Shown here: positions 1 through 7,196 of the stretch, piece by piece | Position numbering within the stretch: the stretch's first letter is position 1 | Layout of the letters: the number at the start of each line of letters is the position of its first letter | NCBI RefSeq assembly: GCF_003966975.1 | Contig: NZ_AP018437.1 | Coordinates: forward strand, 1,798,001 to 1,862,000 | Origin: Pelolinea submarina | Lineage (GTDB): Bacteria; Chloroflexota; Anaerolineae; Anaerolineales; Anaerolineaceae | Direction of reading: 5' to 3' | Length of the DNA: 64,000 nucleotides | Translations under genes and position numbers: made by a program | Notes under the pieces: generated by a model | Told to the model about the DNA's origin: nothing | The model's database searches: none | Seen by the model: the letters and a program-made list of their open reading frames with translations, nothing else

Positions 1-1
1 C

Positions 2-1105
2 GCAAAATTAAAGATAAACCCGGCCAGCATCGAAGAGCTGAGCGAAAACATCCAGAAGTTTGCACCGCGCATGGTATTCCTGTCTAAAATGACGGTTGGA
101 TTACCCATCCCGACTTTGATCGCGGTCGGTTTGGAACGGGTGGCTGCGCGGCGCTGGGTTGCGCTATTGGTGCTGGGTGAATTAATCAAGTCGGCGATCT
201 TTATCACGCTGGGATTTCTGTTCGCCGAGGGCATCCAACACACTTACGGTATCGTGCAGATTGTGCTGTGGGTGATTACGATCGTATTAATGATAGCGGG
301 AATAATCTACTTCAAATTTTCCAACAAAAATAAGAATACTCCGGCAGCCGCTCAGCGGTTTCTGGCTGGAGAGAGCGGTTCGGCGCAAGAAAGGAAAGCA
401 GGAATGAACGCGAAAAAGGAAAATAAGGGCCTGGTTTTAATAGCAGCCTATAACGAAGAACGGCGCATTGGCGATGTGGTGTGCACGGCTAAAGCCTACC
501 TGCCGGTGTTGGTGGTGGACGACGGCTCCACAGACGAAACCGCCAGACAGGCTAAAAAAGCCGGCGCGATGGTCAACTCTTACCGCAAGAATCAGGGCAA
601 GGGCGTTGCGCTGCAGACCGGCATCCGCCAGGCTCTGGACGCGGGCTACGATTTCATCATCACACTGGACGGCGACGGCCAGCACGACCCGCAGGAGATC
701 CCGGCTTTCCTGGAAGCTTACCGCAACGGTCGGCAGGACCTGATCATCGGCAAGCGCGATTTCCGCAAGATGCCGACCGTGCGGCGCATCAGCAACACGC
801 TGGGCACGCTGTTATTTTCGTGGGCGGTGGCGCACCGCATCCCGGACAACCAATCCGGCTACCGCCTGGTCAGCCGCCGGCTGATGGAAGTGCTGCACAA
901 ATCGGCGGAGCCCGGTTACGAATTTGAGGTGGAGATGATTGTGTACTGCCTGATGCACAACTATCCGATCGGTTGGGTGGGCATCCGCACCATTTATGGC
1001 GACGAAAAGAGCAAGATCCGCCCGCTGCACCATCTGCGCAAGTTCATCCAGGTGTCCTTGCGGGCGCGCAGCTTGATGCGGCGTTCTGTTCTGACGGATA
1101 ATTAA
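2..1105 (+). CDS. DedA-type membrane domain fused to family 2 glycosyltransferase (5' end outside window)
   Basis: The reading frame is open from base 2, so the gene starts left of the window. The first ~95 visible residues are hydrophobic and look like the C-terminal half of a DedA/SNARE-associated membrane protein. After a polar linker the rest is a GT2 domain of the polyprenyl-phosphate sugar synthase type: VVDDGSTDE for nucleotide binding, the DxD-type DGDGQHDP, and DNQSGYRL in the acceptor region. GT2 enzymes of this type move a sugar from a nucleotide donor to polyprenyl phosphate at the inner face of the membrane. An in-frame ATG at 404, preceded by AAAGGAAAG, could also yield the GT2 domain alone. 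Domain identity is confident, substrate is not known, and the N-terminus is not visible. Confidence 0.8.
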   Translation, partial: AKLKINPASIEELSENIQKFAPRMVFLSKMTVGLPIPTLIAVGLERVAARRWVALLVLGELIKSAIFITLGFLFAEGIQHTYGIVQIVLWVITIVLMIAGIIYFKFSNKNKNTPAAAQRFLAGESGSAQERKAGMNAKKENKGLVLIAAYNEERRIGDVVCTAKAYLPVLVVDDGSTDETARQAKKAGAMVNSYRKNQGKGVALQTGIRQALDAGYDFIITLDGDGQHDPQEIPAFLEAYRNGRQDLIIGKRDFRKMPTVRRISNTLGTLLFSWAVAHRIPDNQSGYRLVSRRLMEVLHKSAEPGYEFEVEMIVYCLMHNYPIGWVGIRTIYGDEKSKIRPLHHLRKFIQVSLRARSLMRRSVLTDN

Positions 1106-1128
1106 TGGGGGAATTGTAAAAAAAGAAG

Positions 1129-1202
1129 TGGGCGGAACAGGGCTCGAACCTGCGACCTCATCTGTGTAAGAGATGCGCTCTGACCAACTGAGCTACCCGC
1201 CC
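1129..1202 (-). tRNA. tRNA-Val (anticodon TAC)
   Basis: The minus strand gives a complete 74-nt cloverleaf. The acceptor stem GGGCGGG pairs with TCCGCCC plus discriminator A. The D arm is AGCTCAGTTGGTCAGAGC, the anticodon loop CTTACAC contains TAC, and the T arm has GGTTCGAACCC. CCA is not encoded and must be added after transcription. A run of eight T residues broken by one C follows the 3' end and could serve as a simple terminator. Confidence 0.96.
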
Positions 1203-1214
1203 GAAGCAGCCATA

Positions 1215-1242
1215 ATTATAACTGGAAATTCATAACAAGCAA
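1215..1242 (-). promoter_or_regulatory. promoter of tRNA-Val
   Basis: On the minus strand TTGCTT (1242-1237) is separated by 16 nt from a perfect TATAAT (1220-1215), which lies 12 nt before the mature tRNA 5' end. The spacing fits a sigma-70/SigA promoter. Confidence 0.6.
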
Positions 1243-1278
1243 CTCTCCAGAAGAAGATTTCGTGAACGCGGTTGTCCC

Positions 1279-1315
1279 TTCGACGCCCCACGCTTTGCTC
1301 TGGGCAGGTGCTCAG
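1279..1315 (+). repeat. dispersed repeat, copy 1
   Basis: A 37-nt stretch starting TTCGACGCCCCACGC matches 9034-9070 at 32 of 37 positions, in the same orientation, with all five differences being transitions. It lies between tRNA-Val and the metY terminator and is not part of any gene. A dispersed intergenic repeat family is inferred from these two copies. Confidence 0.65.
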
Positions 1316-1337
1316 GGCGCGGCCGCTGAGATTGACG

Positions 1338-1387
1338 AAAAAAGGCGGGAATACCCACAAATAATGAGTACAGGATAGTTCCCGCCC
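1338..1387 (-). terminator. intrinsic terminator after metY
   Basis: Minus-strand arms GGCGGGAA and TTCCCGCC close a long loop that has a further weak TATCC/GGGTA pairing. They are followed at once by TTTTTT. It lies just downstream of the metY stop codon. Confidence 0.7.
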
Positions 1388-1393
1388 TATGAC

Positions 1394-2680
1394 TTATGCT
1401 TTTTCCAAAGCCTGGTCCAAATCCCACAGGATATCCTCAATGTCTTCCAAGCCGATGCTCAAACGGATGAACTCAGGCGAGATGCCGGAAGCCTTTTGCT
1501 GTTCCTCATTGAGCTGGCCGTGAGTGGTGGAGCCGGGGTGAATGGCCAGGCTGCGCGCGTCGCCGACGTTGGCTAAATGCGTGAATACCTGCAGGTTGTC
1601 AATGAAGCGGGCGCCGGCCGCGATACCGCCCTTTATGCCGAATCCTAAAATGCTGCCGGGGCCTTTGGGCAGGTATTTCTGCGAAGCGGCATGGTAAGGG
1701 CTATCCTCCAGGCCGGGGTAGGCCACCCATTCCACCTTGGGGTGCGTTTCAAGGAACTCCGCGACCTTTTGGGCGTTGGCGACGTGGCACTCCATGCGCA
1801 GGCTGAGCGTTTCCAGCCCCAGCAGGAACAGGAAGGCGTTAAAAGGCGACAGGCAGCTGCCCAGGTCGCGCATGACTTGTACACGGGCCTTTTTAATGAA
1901 GGCATCCTCTCCCAATGCGGCAAACACCAGGCCGTGGTAGGAATCATCGGGCTGGTTGAAGTTGGGGAAGCGCGGATTGCCGGCCCATTGGAAGTTTCCG
2001 CCGTCCACGATCACGCCGCCGATGGAGGTGCCGTGCCCGCCGATGAACTTGGTGGCCGACTGCACCACGATGTTGGCCCCGTATTCGATTGGGCGTGCCA
2101 GGTAAGGCGAGGCAAAAGTGTTGTCGATCATGACCGGAATGCCAAATTCCTGACCGATCTGGGCGACTTCCTCAAAGGGGAACACGTTAATGAGCGGGTT
2201 GCCCAACGTTTCGCCATACAGCAGCTTGGTGTTGGGCTGGATCGCGCGGCGGAAATTCTCCGGATCATTGGCGTCCACCAGGGTGGTCTCGATGCCCAGA
2301 CGCTGGAAAGAGTACACAAACTGGGTAGTCGTGCCCCCGTACAGGGTGGTGGAGGCCACAATGTGATCGCCGGCCTGCAGGATGGTCAGGATGGCCAGCG
2401 TCTGCGCGGCCAGGCCGGAAGAAGCGGCCAGGGCGCCCACGCCGCCTTCCAGATTGGCAACGCGTTCTTCAAAGACCGCGGTGGTGGGGTTTTGGATGCG
2501 CGTGTAGATGTTGCCCGGCTCTTTGAGCGCAAATAGATCCGCGGCGTGCTGGGTGTTATCGAAGGCATAAGAACTGGTCTGGTAAATCGGCACGGCGCAG
2601 GCATGCGTGGTGGGGTCGGCGGTTTGGCCGGCGTGCAACTGGCGGGTGGTGAATCCGAATTCTCTGGGTTGGTTGGTCAT
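1394..2680 (-). CDS. metY: O-acetylhomoserine sulfhydrylase (aminocarboxypropyltransferase)
   Basis: A 428-residue Cys/Met-metabolism PLP enzyme that makes homocysteine from O-acetylhomoserine and sulfide. The N-terminal [12 protein letters not shown] and YTRIQNPT motifs are typical. The PLP lysine is in [15 protein letters not shown], and the C-terminal RLSIGLED closes the fold. The length fits MetY, which is longer than cystathionine gamma-synthase. The start has an AAAGGAAAG ribosome binding site. It follows metA by 32 nt on the same strand, so both are probably one transcript under the SAM riboswitch. MetY specificity agrees with the acetyl-type MetA next door. Confidence 0.95.
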   Translation of the reverse strand: MTNQPREFGFTTRQLHAGQTADPTTHACAVPIYQTSSYAFDNTQHAADLFALKEPGNIYTRIQNPTTAVFEERVANLEGGVGALAASSGLAAQTLAILTILQAGDHIVASTTLYGGTTTQFVYSFQRLGIETTLVDANDPENFRRAIQPNTKLLYGETLGNPLINVFPFEEVAQIGQEFGIPVMIDNTFASPYLARPIEYGANIVVQSATKFIGGHGTSIGGVIVDGGNFQWAGNPRFPNFNQPDDSYHGLVFAALGEDAFIKKARVQVMRDLGSCLSPFNAFLFLLGLETLSLRMECHVANAQKVAEFLETHPKVEWVAYPGLEDSPYHAASQKYLPKGPGSILGFGIKGGIAAGARFIDNLQVFTHLANVGDARSLAIHPGSTTHGQLNEEQQKASGISPEFIRLSIGLEDIEDILWDLDQALEKA

Positions 2681-2712
2681 TTTGGCTTTCCTTTCGTATG
2701 TATAGCGTTAAA

Positions 2713-3666
2713 TTAGTTGTTTTCCTGCCCGTAAATCAGGCGGCACATGCTGCCGATGCGGTCCAGGTCATAAGGCGTATTTTGATAGACGTAATAGTTG
2801 ATCCAGTTGGAGAATAACAGGTGCGCGTGTCCGCGCCAGCGTACCAGCGGCTCCTGGCTGGGATCATCATCCGGGTAGTAATTGACCGGCACCTGGATGG
2901 GCAAACCGGCCTTCAGGTCGCGCTGGTATTCGGCCTGCAGGGTAAGCGGGTCATATTCGGAGTGGCCGGTGATGAAGATCTGGCGGCCGTCGCGCGTGGC
3001 GGCAATATAGACGCCGGCCTGGTCTGACTCGGCTAAAACCTCCAAGCGCGGGTTGGCTTCAATATCCGCCCGGCGCACTTCGGTGTGGCGTGAATGCGGC
3101 GCGTAGAATACGTCGTCGAAACCGCGCAGCAGCTGCACGTTTTTTTGAATGACGTGGTGCGGGAAGACGCCGAACTGCTTGGCGGGCAGGGGAAACTTAG
3201 GCACGCCGAAGTGGTGGTAGAGGGCGGCCTGGGCACCCCAGCAGATGTACAGGAGCGAGAAAGTATGCGTCAGGCTCCAATCCATGATTTCTTTTAATTC
3301 CTCCCAATAATCGACTTCCTCAAAGGGCAGGTGCTCCACCGGCGCGCCGGTGATGATCATGGCGTCGTAGTAGTGCATTTTCACCTGGTCAAAGGTTTTG
3401 TAGAATGCCATCAGGTGGCTTTCAGGGGTGTTCTTGGATTCGTGGGTGCTGACGCGCAGTAAATCCGTTTCGATTTGCAGAGGTGTATTTCCCAGCAGGC
3501 GCAGCAGCTGCGTTTCCGTGGTGATCTTGGTGGGCATCAAATTAAGGATCAGGATCTGCATGGGGCGGATGTCCTGATGGACAGCGCGCACTTCATCCAT
3601 TACGAAAATATTTTCGCTATTGAGAATTTCCCTTGCGGGTAATTCCTGGGGTATTTTAATGGGCAT
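2713..3666 (-). CDS. metA: homoserine O-acetyltransferase, MetA type
   Basis: A 317-residue MetA-family enzyme that acylates homoserine as the entry step of methionine synthesis. The catalytic Cys142 lies in YICWGAQ, and the conserved MPIKIP N-terminus and [10 protein letters not shown] are present. Position 111 is Glu ([11 protein letters not shown]). In this family Glu111 is known to select acetyl-CoA, while Gly111 selects succinyl-CoA, so acetyl transfer is predicted, matching MetY downstream. I chose the ATG at 3666, which has AAGGAG 8 nt upstream. A longer frame starting at 3699 would begin inside the riboswitch terminator. Confidence 0.93.
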   Translation of the reverse strand: MPIKIPQELPAREILNSENIFVMDEVRAVHQDIRPMQILILNLMPTKITTETQLLRLLGNTPLQIETDLLRVSTHESKNTPESHLMAFYKTFDQVKMHYYDAMIITGAPVEHLPFEEVDYWEELKEIMDWSLTHTFSLLYICWGAQAALYHHFGVPKFPLPAKQFGVFPHHVIQKNVQLLRGFDDVFYAPHSRHTEVRRADIEANPRLEVLAESDQAGVYIAATRDGRQIFITGHSEYDPLTLQAEYQRDLKAGLPIQVPVNYYPDDDPSQEPLVRWRGHAHLLFSNWINYYVYQNTPYDLDRIGSMCRLIYGQENN

Positions 3667-3685
3667 AAAATTGTTCTCCTTAACG

Positions 3686-3713
3686 AAAAACCTCTTCATA
3701 CGATGAGAAGAGG
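3686..3713 (-). terminator. riboswitch expression-platform terminator
   Basis: The minus strand reads CCTCTTC, a 9-nt loop, GAAGAGG, then TTTTT, 20 nt before the metA start codon. The 5' arm belongs to a segment (TCCTCTTCTCATC) that can instead pair with the 3' strand of aptamer helix P1 (GATGAGAGGA). This gives a textbook antiterminator/terminator switch: SAM bound means P1 and terminator form and metA is off. Confidence 0.9.
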
Positions 3714-3726
3714 AGTCAAGGATTTC

Positions 3727-3826
3727 CTCTCATCTTCCAGAATCATCTGCCGGAATTGGCACCTTGTTCTAAGAACAGGTTGTCGAGGCTTCAGCGGGCC
3801 GGTCCCTCTGCCTCTCTGGATAAGAG
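3727..3826 (-). promoter_or_regulatory. SAM-I (S-box) riboswitch aptamer
   Basis: The 100-nt minus-strand RNA carries the S-box signature. Helix P1 is CTCTTATC/GATGAGAG. It also has AGAGAGG, the GAGGGACCGGCCC block, GAAGCC, a P3 hairpin around TTCTTAGAA, GGTGCCAATTCC and a P4 hairpin. It senses S-adenosylmethionine and terminates transcription ahead of metA-metY when SAM is plentiful. Sequence, order and downstream gene all agree. Confidence 0.95.
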
Positions 3827-3917
3827 CATTTTTCGAAATATGCAATTACTTAAGTATTTTTAAATTTCAGTTAGGTTTAATTACCTGCTTTCTATCGAAT
3901 CAATGGGCTTTATAAAG

Positions 3918-3946
3918 AAAAAAGCCCGAGAGCAGTCTCTCGAGCC
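3918..3946 (-). terminator. intrinsic terminator of the candidate RNA
   Basis: The minus-strand hairpin GGCTCGAGAG / CTCTCGGGC with a 4-nt loop is followed by TTTTTT. It ends the candidate RNA about 90 nt before the SAM-I aptamer begins. Confidence 0.85.
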
Positions 3947-4129
3947 TACCGCGAGAATTTGCTCCGTTAGCGTGGAACTGGGGAGCAATTCACTCTGGGG
4001 TGTACCGGTTTGAAATCAATTCCTTTGGCACAGCCCGCGGGGTGAAGTTGCTCCCTTGGGCATGGCCATAGCCATAAATTGTGTGTAAATGATATGGTTT
4101 AGTCGTTTCATTTTTCGGTCCAGATATTG
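3918..4129 (-). ncRNA. candidate structured RNA or second leader upstream of the SAM riboswitch
   Basis: About 210 nt lie between a consensus promoter (4164-4136) and an intrinsic terminator (3946-3918) with no credible coding frame. The minus-strand RNA contains a long rod. GGGAGCAACTTCACCC (4055-4040) pairs with GTGAATTGCTCCC (3993-3981), across an internal loop with TGTGCC/GGTACA. The second strand can instead pair with GGAGCAAATT (3965-3956), just before the terminator, so two hairpins exclude each other. It does not match SAM-I, T-box, TPP, cobalamin, FMN, lysine, SRP, 6S, tmRNA or RNase P signatures known to me. It may be a free small RNA, or an attenuator in tandem with the SAM riboswitch that also controls metA. 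The TSS is estimated from the promoter. Confidence 0.6.
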
Positions 4130-4135
4130 GCAAGA

Positions 4136-4164
4136 TTTATAGACGATGCCTGCGGATTTGTCAA
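4136..4164 (-). promoter_or_regulatory. consensus promoter of the candidate RNA
   Basis: On the minus strand TTGACA (4164-4159), a 17-nt spacer and TATAAA (4141-4136) form a near-perfect SigA promoter. No coding frame starts downstream before the terminator at 3946, so its product is an RNA leader or small RNA. No comparably clear promoter was found directly in front of the SAM riboswitch. Confidence 0.8.
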
Positions 4165-4287
4165 GGGCAGTCGTGTTTAAGCCTTTTGTTGGTTGCACTA
4201 TTGGTCAAGTTTTCTTTCCGGCGTGATGTTTCGGAGATAGTCAGCGCTTATAATAAGAACTGATCTTATTTATAAAAGGTAGTTTTT

Positions 4288-5058
4288 ATGCAAATTATCC
4301 GTTATACCCAAAAAGGACAACCGGCCCAATATGGTTGGATCAACGAAGGCTTGGTTGGCCCGCTCAGCGGCCCGCCTTTCGGCGCTTACCGGCGGCTGGA
4401 CGCCGATATCCCGTTGGAACGGGTAACCTTGCTGGCCCCGGTGGTGCCCAGTAAAGTATTGGCCGTCGGGCGCAATTACCCCGAACACGCGCGCGAACAC
4501 GACGCTGAAATCCCGGAAATTCCGCTGATTTTCAGCAAGCCGCCAACGGCTGTGATTGGCCCCAACCAGACCATCGTACTGCCGCCGCAGTCGCAGCGCG
4601 TGGAACACGAAGCCGAACTGGCGGTAGTGATCGCGCGGCGCGGGCGCTGGATCAAAATGGACGAGGTACGCGATTATATTTTGGGATTTACCGTTGCCAA
4701 TGATGTAACCGCGCGCGATTTGCAGACCCGCGACGGCCAATGGACTCGCGCCAAAGGGTTTGATACGTTTTGCCCTTTGGGGCCGTGGATCGAAACCGAT
4801 CTGGATCCGGCCGATGTGTTGGTTACCTGCCGCGTGAACGATGAATTGCGCCAAATGGCATCGACGCGCGAAATGGTCTTTAACATTCCCCAATTGATTG
4901 TGTACATTTCGTCTTTTATGACCTTGGAAGCGGGGGACGTGATCCTGAGCGGGACGCCCGCGGGCGTAGGCCCGCTGCTGCCCGGCGATCAGGTGGAAGT
5001 GGAAATTGAAGGGGTTGGCAAACTTTCCAATCCGGTTGTTGCCGATGATCATATTTAA
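4288..5058 (+). CDS. fumarylacetoacetate hydrolase family protein
   Basis: A 256-residue FAH-superfamily enzyme. Members hydrolyse or decarboxylate beta-dicarbonyl acids, or act as acylpyruvases, with a divalent metal ion. Visible motifs are KVLAVGRNYPEHAREH, the metal-binding EHEAELAVVI, FTVANDVTARDLQ, and the C-terminal GDVILSGTPAGVG. The short N-terminal segment before VPSKVLAVG is typical of the stand-alone bacterial form. The ATG is preceded by AAAAGG, and a TATAAT-like box sits at 4249-4254. The gene is divergent from the metA leader and separated from yebC by its own promoter, so no pathway is implied by context. The exact substrate cannot be told. Confidence 0.85.
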   Translation: MQIIRYTQKGQPAQYGWINEGLVGPLSGPPFGAYRRLDADIPLERVTLLAPVVPSKVLAVGRNYPEHAREHDAEIPEIPLIFSKPPTAVIGPNQTIVLPPQSQRVEHEAELAVVIARRGRWIKMDEVRDYILGFTVANDVTARDLQTRDGQWTRAKGFDTFCPLGPWIETDLDPADVLVTCRVNDELRQMASTREMVFNIPQLIVYISSFMTLEAGDVILSGTPAGVGPLLPGDQVEVEIEGVGKLSNPVVADDHI

Positions 5059-5083
5059 CAGATAAAATTGCTAAAATCTCGAA

Positions 5084-5092
5084 TGGTATAAT
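5084..5092 (+). promoter_or_regulatory. extended -10 promoter of the yebC-ruvC operon
   Basis: TGGTATAAT is a TGn-extended -10 box, with no -35 at normal spacing. It predicts a start near 5099 and a ~36-nt leader that carries the yebC ribosome binding site. Confidence 0.55.
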
Positions 5093-5135
5093 TTAGAATA
5101 TCCCTATGTAATTGATATTAAGAAGGAGCTCTGGT

Positions 5136-5891
5136 ATGTCCGGTCATAATAAGTGGTCAACAATTAAACGAAAGAAAGGCGCTGCAGATGCCAAACGTGG
5201 TCAGTTATTTACGCGTTTAGCAAGAGAAATAGCTATAGCTGCGAGCGAAGGCGGCAGCGATCCTGAAGCCAATTTTAAATTACGCTTAGCTGTTGACCGA
5301 GCCAGACGTGAGAGCATGCCGAAGGATAATATCGACCGTGCCATAAAACGCGGCACGGGTGAGGGCAAGGACAATACAGAAATTGAGCGCATCACTTACG
5401 AAGGCTACGCGGCCAACGGTATCGCGGTCATGATTGATTGCCTGACAGAAAATCGCAACCGCACTGTGGCGGAAATTCGCCATGTCCTTTCGCACAGCGG
5501 CGGCAGTATGGCCGAGTTGGGTGCTGTTTCCTGGCAATTCGATCACATTTGCTATTTCTCCATCCCTGCCAAAGGCGTTGATTTCGACAAGGTTTTCGAA
5601 TTGGCAGTGGAAGGCGGCGCAGACGATGTCACCAGCGATGATGAATACATCGAAATCTTCGCCCCCTTGGAAGCGTTCAAAGGCATCAGCGATAAGCTGA
5701 AAGAAGCCGGCGTTGAACCCGAAGAAGCCGAACTGCGCTTCCAGCCTAAACAGGAATTGGAACTGGATACCGAGAAAACCCTGAAGGTTATGCATGTGAT
5801 TGAATTGTTGGAGGATCTGGACGACGTTCAGAACGTGTTCTCCAACCTCAGCATGAGCGACGAAGCGCTCAGCGAACTCGAAGCTGAATAA
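5136..5891 (+). CDS. YebC/PmpR family regulatory protein
   Basis: A 251-residue YebC-family protein (the family includes DNA-binding regulators and translation factors that relieve ribosome stalling at proline runs). The signature MSGHNKWSTIKRKKGAADAK is at the N-terminus, followed by SMPKDNIDRAIKRG and YEGYAANGIAVMID. The ATG at 5136 is chosen because AAGGAG lies 8 nt upstream and family members begin with MSGHNKW or MAGHSKW. An in-frame TTG at 5112 would add eight unrelated residues. The ruvC start follows 3 nt after the stop, an arrangement seen in many bacteria. Confidence 0.95.
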   Translation: MSGHNKWSTIKRKKGAADAKRGQLFTRLAREIAIAASEGGSDPEANFKLRLAVDRARRESMPKDNIDRAIKRGTGEGKDNTEIERITYEGYAANGIAVMIDCLTENRNRTVAEIRHVLSHSGGSMAELGAVSWQFDHICYFSIPAKGVDFDKVFELAVEGGADDVTSDDEYIEIFAPLEAFKGISDKLKEAGVEPEEAELRFQPKQELELDTEKTLKVMHVIELLEDLDDVQNVFSNLSMSDEALSELEAE

Positions 5892-5894
5892 TGC

Positions 5895-6383
5895 ATGACC
5901 GTAATTGGGCTTGATCCCGGCAGTGCCATTACCGGATTTGGTATTCTTGAAGAGCATGCGGATCATTCACTGGAAGTAATTGATTATGGGGTGCTGCGCA
6001 CCGGACCGGAATTATCCACCGCCGAGCGCTTGCAGTCCATTTATGAGCAATTGAATAACTTACTGGTTCTCCATCACCCCGACAGCGGGGCAGTGGAGAA
6101 CCTGTTTTTCCAGCGCAATGTGAGCACGGCTATCACCGTTGGACAGGCGCGCGGCGTGCTGCTGCTGGCCTTATCGCAGGCCGGCATTCCCGTTGCGGAA
6201 TATAATCCGATGGAAATCAAACAAGCGGTGGCCGGTTATGGCAAAGCCGATAAGAAACAGGTTCAGCAGATGGTCAAGATGCTGCTGGGATTGAAAGAGA
6301 TTCCGCGTCCGGATGACGCGGCCGATGCGCTGGCGGTGGCGATTTGCCATATTCACAGCCGGAAATTCAACCAAATAGATTGA
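5895..6383 (+). CDS. ruvC: Holliday junction resolvase RuvC
   Basis: The 162-residue RuvC endonuclease resolves four-way junctions as a dimer with RuvAB. The catalytic acids are visible: Asp7 in IGLDPGSAITG, Glu68 in AVENLFFQRN, and Asp141/Asp144 in PDDAADALA. Length is normal. It begins three bases after the yebC stop and abuts the next gene, so the whole group through ruvA should be one transcript. ruvB is not in this window. Confidence 0.97.
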   Translation: MTVIGLDPGSAITGFGILEEHADHSLEVIDYGVLRTGPELSTAERLQSIYEQLNNLLVLHHPDSGAVENLFFQRNVSTAITVGQARGVLLLALSQAGIPVAEYNPMEIKQAVAGYGKADKKQVQQMVKMLLGLKEIPRPDDAADALAVAICHIHSRKFNQID

Positions 6384-6386
6384 GTG

Positions 6387-7196
6387 ATGAACGAACAGAT
6401 TACCAGCAGTGCCAACGCACAGATAAAAGCCATCCGTAAATTACAGGACCGCAAAGGCCGTAAGGACAGCGGCAGTTTTTACGTGGAAGGGCTTAAATTA
6501 GTAGGAGATGCGTTGGACAACCACGCTGATGTTGAACAGATCATTTACAGCCCGGAATTACTGATTTCCGATTTCGGAGAGCAGATCCTATCGCAAGCGG
6601 CCGAGCGGAATATCCGCACGCTGAACGTTTCGGCGGGGGTATTTAATTCATTCGCGCTCAAATCCGGGCCGCAGGGTGTTGCCGCAGTGGTGCGGCAGAA
6701 TTGGCAGGACCTGGAAACCTGCGGGGCTGAATATGGTTTGTGGTTGGTGCTGGAGGACGTACAGGATCCGGGTAACCTGGGCTCCGCGCTGCGTTCGCTG
6801 GACGGGGCGGGCGGGAAGGGCCTGATTTTGCTGGACGATTCTACGGATGCATATCATCCTACGGCGGTGCGGGCCAGCATGGGCTCAATCTTTACGCAAA
6901 AATTGGTGAAGACTAACACAAAGGCGCTGGCGGAATGGAAAGCCCGCCATGCGGCGTTTATCGTAGGTACCTGGTGCGGTGACGCGCAGGCTTACCGCAG
7001 TTATAATTATCCTGACGCGGTAATCCTGATGATGGGCAGCGAGCAAAAAGGGCTGCAAGCGGAACATCTGGAGCTGTGCGACGCTTTAGTCCATATTCCT
7101 ATGAATGGCTACGTAGATTCGCTCAATCTGGCATGTGCCACCTCAATCGTGCTGTTTGAAATCTACGATCAGCGCTGTAAAAGAGAGCAGAAATGA
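6387..7196 (+). CDS. TrmH/SpoU family RNA 2'-O-methyltransferase
   Basis: A 269-residue SPOUT methyltransferase using SAM to methylate a ribose 2'-OH in rRNA or tRNA. An N-terminal L30e-like substrate-binding domain (GSFYVEGLKLV) precedes the knotted catalytic domain. Its three motifs are visible: LEDVQDPGNLGSALRS, ILMMGSEQKGL and MNGYVDSLNLACA, the last two forming the SAM-binding knot. The target nucleotide cannot be inferred. A GTG at 6384 touching the ruvC stop is an alternative start. The end overlaps ruvA by four bases (ATGA), indicating translational coupling. Confidence 0.92.
   Translation: MNEQITSSANAQIKAIRKLQDRKGRKDSGSFYVEGLKLVGDALDNHADVEQIIYSPELLISDFGEQILSQAAERNIRTLNVSAGVFNSFALKSGPQGVAAVVRQNWQDLETCGAEYGLWLVLEDVQDPGNLGSALRSLDGAGGKGLILLDDSTDAYHPTAVRASMGSIFTQKLVKTNTKALAEWKARHAAFIVGTWCGDAQAYRSYNYPDAVILMMGSEQKGLQAEHLELCDALVHIPMNGYVDSLNLACATSIVLFEIYDQRCKREQK

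Noticed and set aside
1691..2536. 281-residue open frame on the plus strand opposite metY
   Set aside because: It is the complement of a highly conserved PLP enzyme gene; no ribosome binding site, no recognisable domain, and a composition typical of an antisense shadow.
3664..3699. Longer metA start at 3699
   Set aside because: It lies within the riboswitch terminator hairpin; the ATG at 3666 has AAGGAG and matches the conserved N-terminus.
3950..4060. T-box leader reading (GTGGAAC and GGTGTACCGG on the plus strand)
   Set aside because: The T-box consensus AGGGTGGNACCGCG is not matched on either strand, no specifier loop is apparent, and the only terminator is on the minus strand.
4016..4198. 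60-residue minus-strand frame in the candidate RNA region
   Set aside because: Its start codon lies upstream of the predicted promoter, and it runs into the rod-shaped hairpin; RNA structure explains the region better.
4270..5052. 260-residue minus-strand frame opposite the FAH-family gene
   Set aside because: It mirrors the FAH gene almost end to end; the plus-strand product has clear family motifs and the minus-strand product has none.
5286..5966. 226-residue minus-strand frame opposite yebC and the start of ruvC
   Set aside because: It spans the junction of two conserved plus-strand genes and shows no domain or ribosome binding site.
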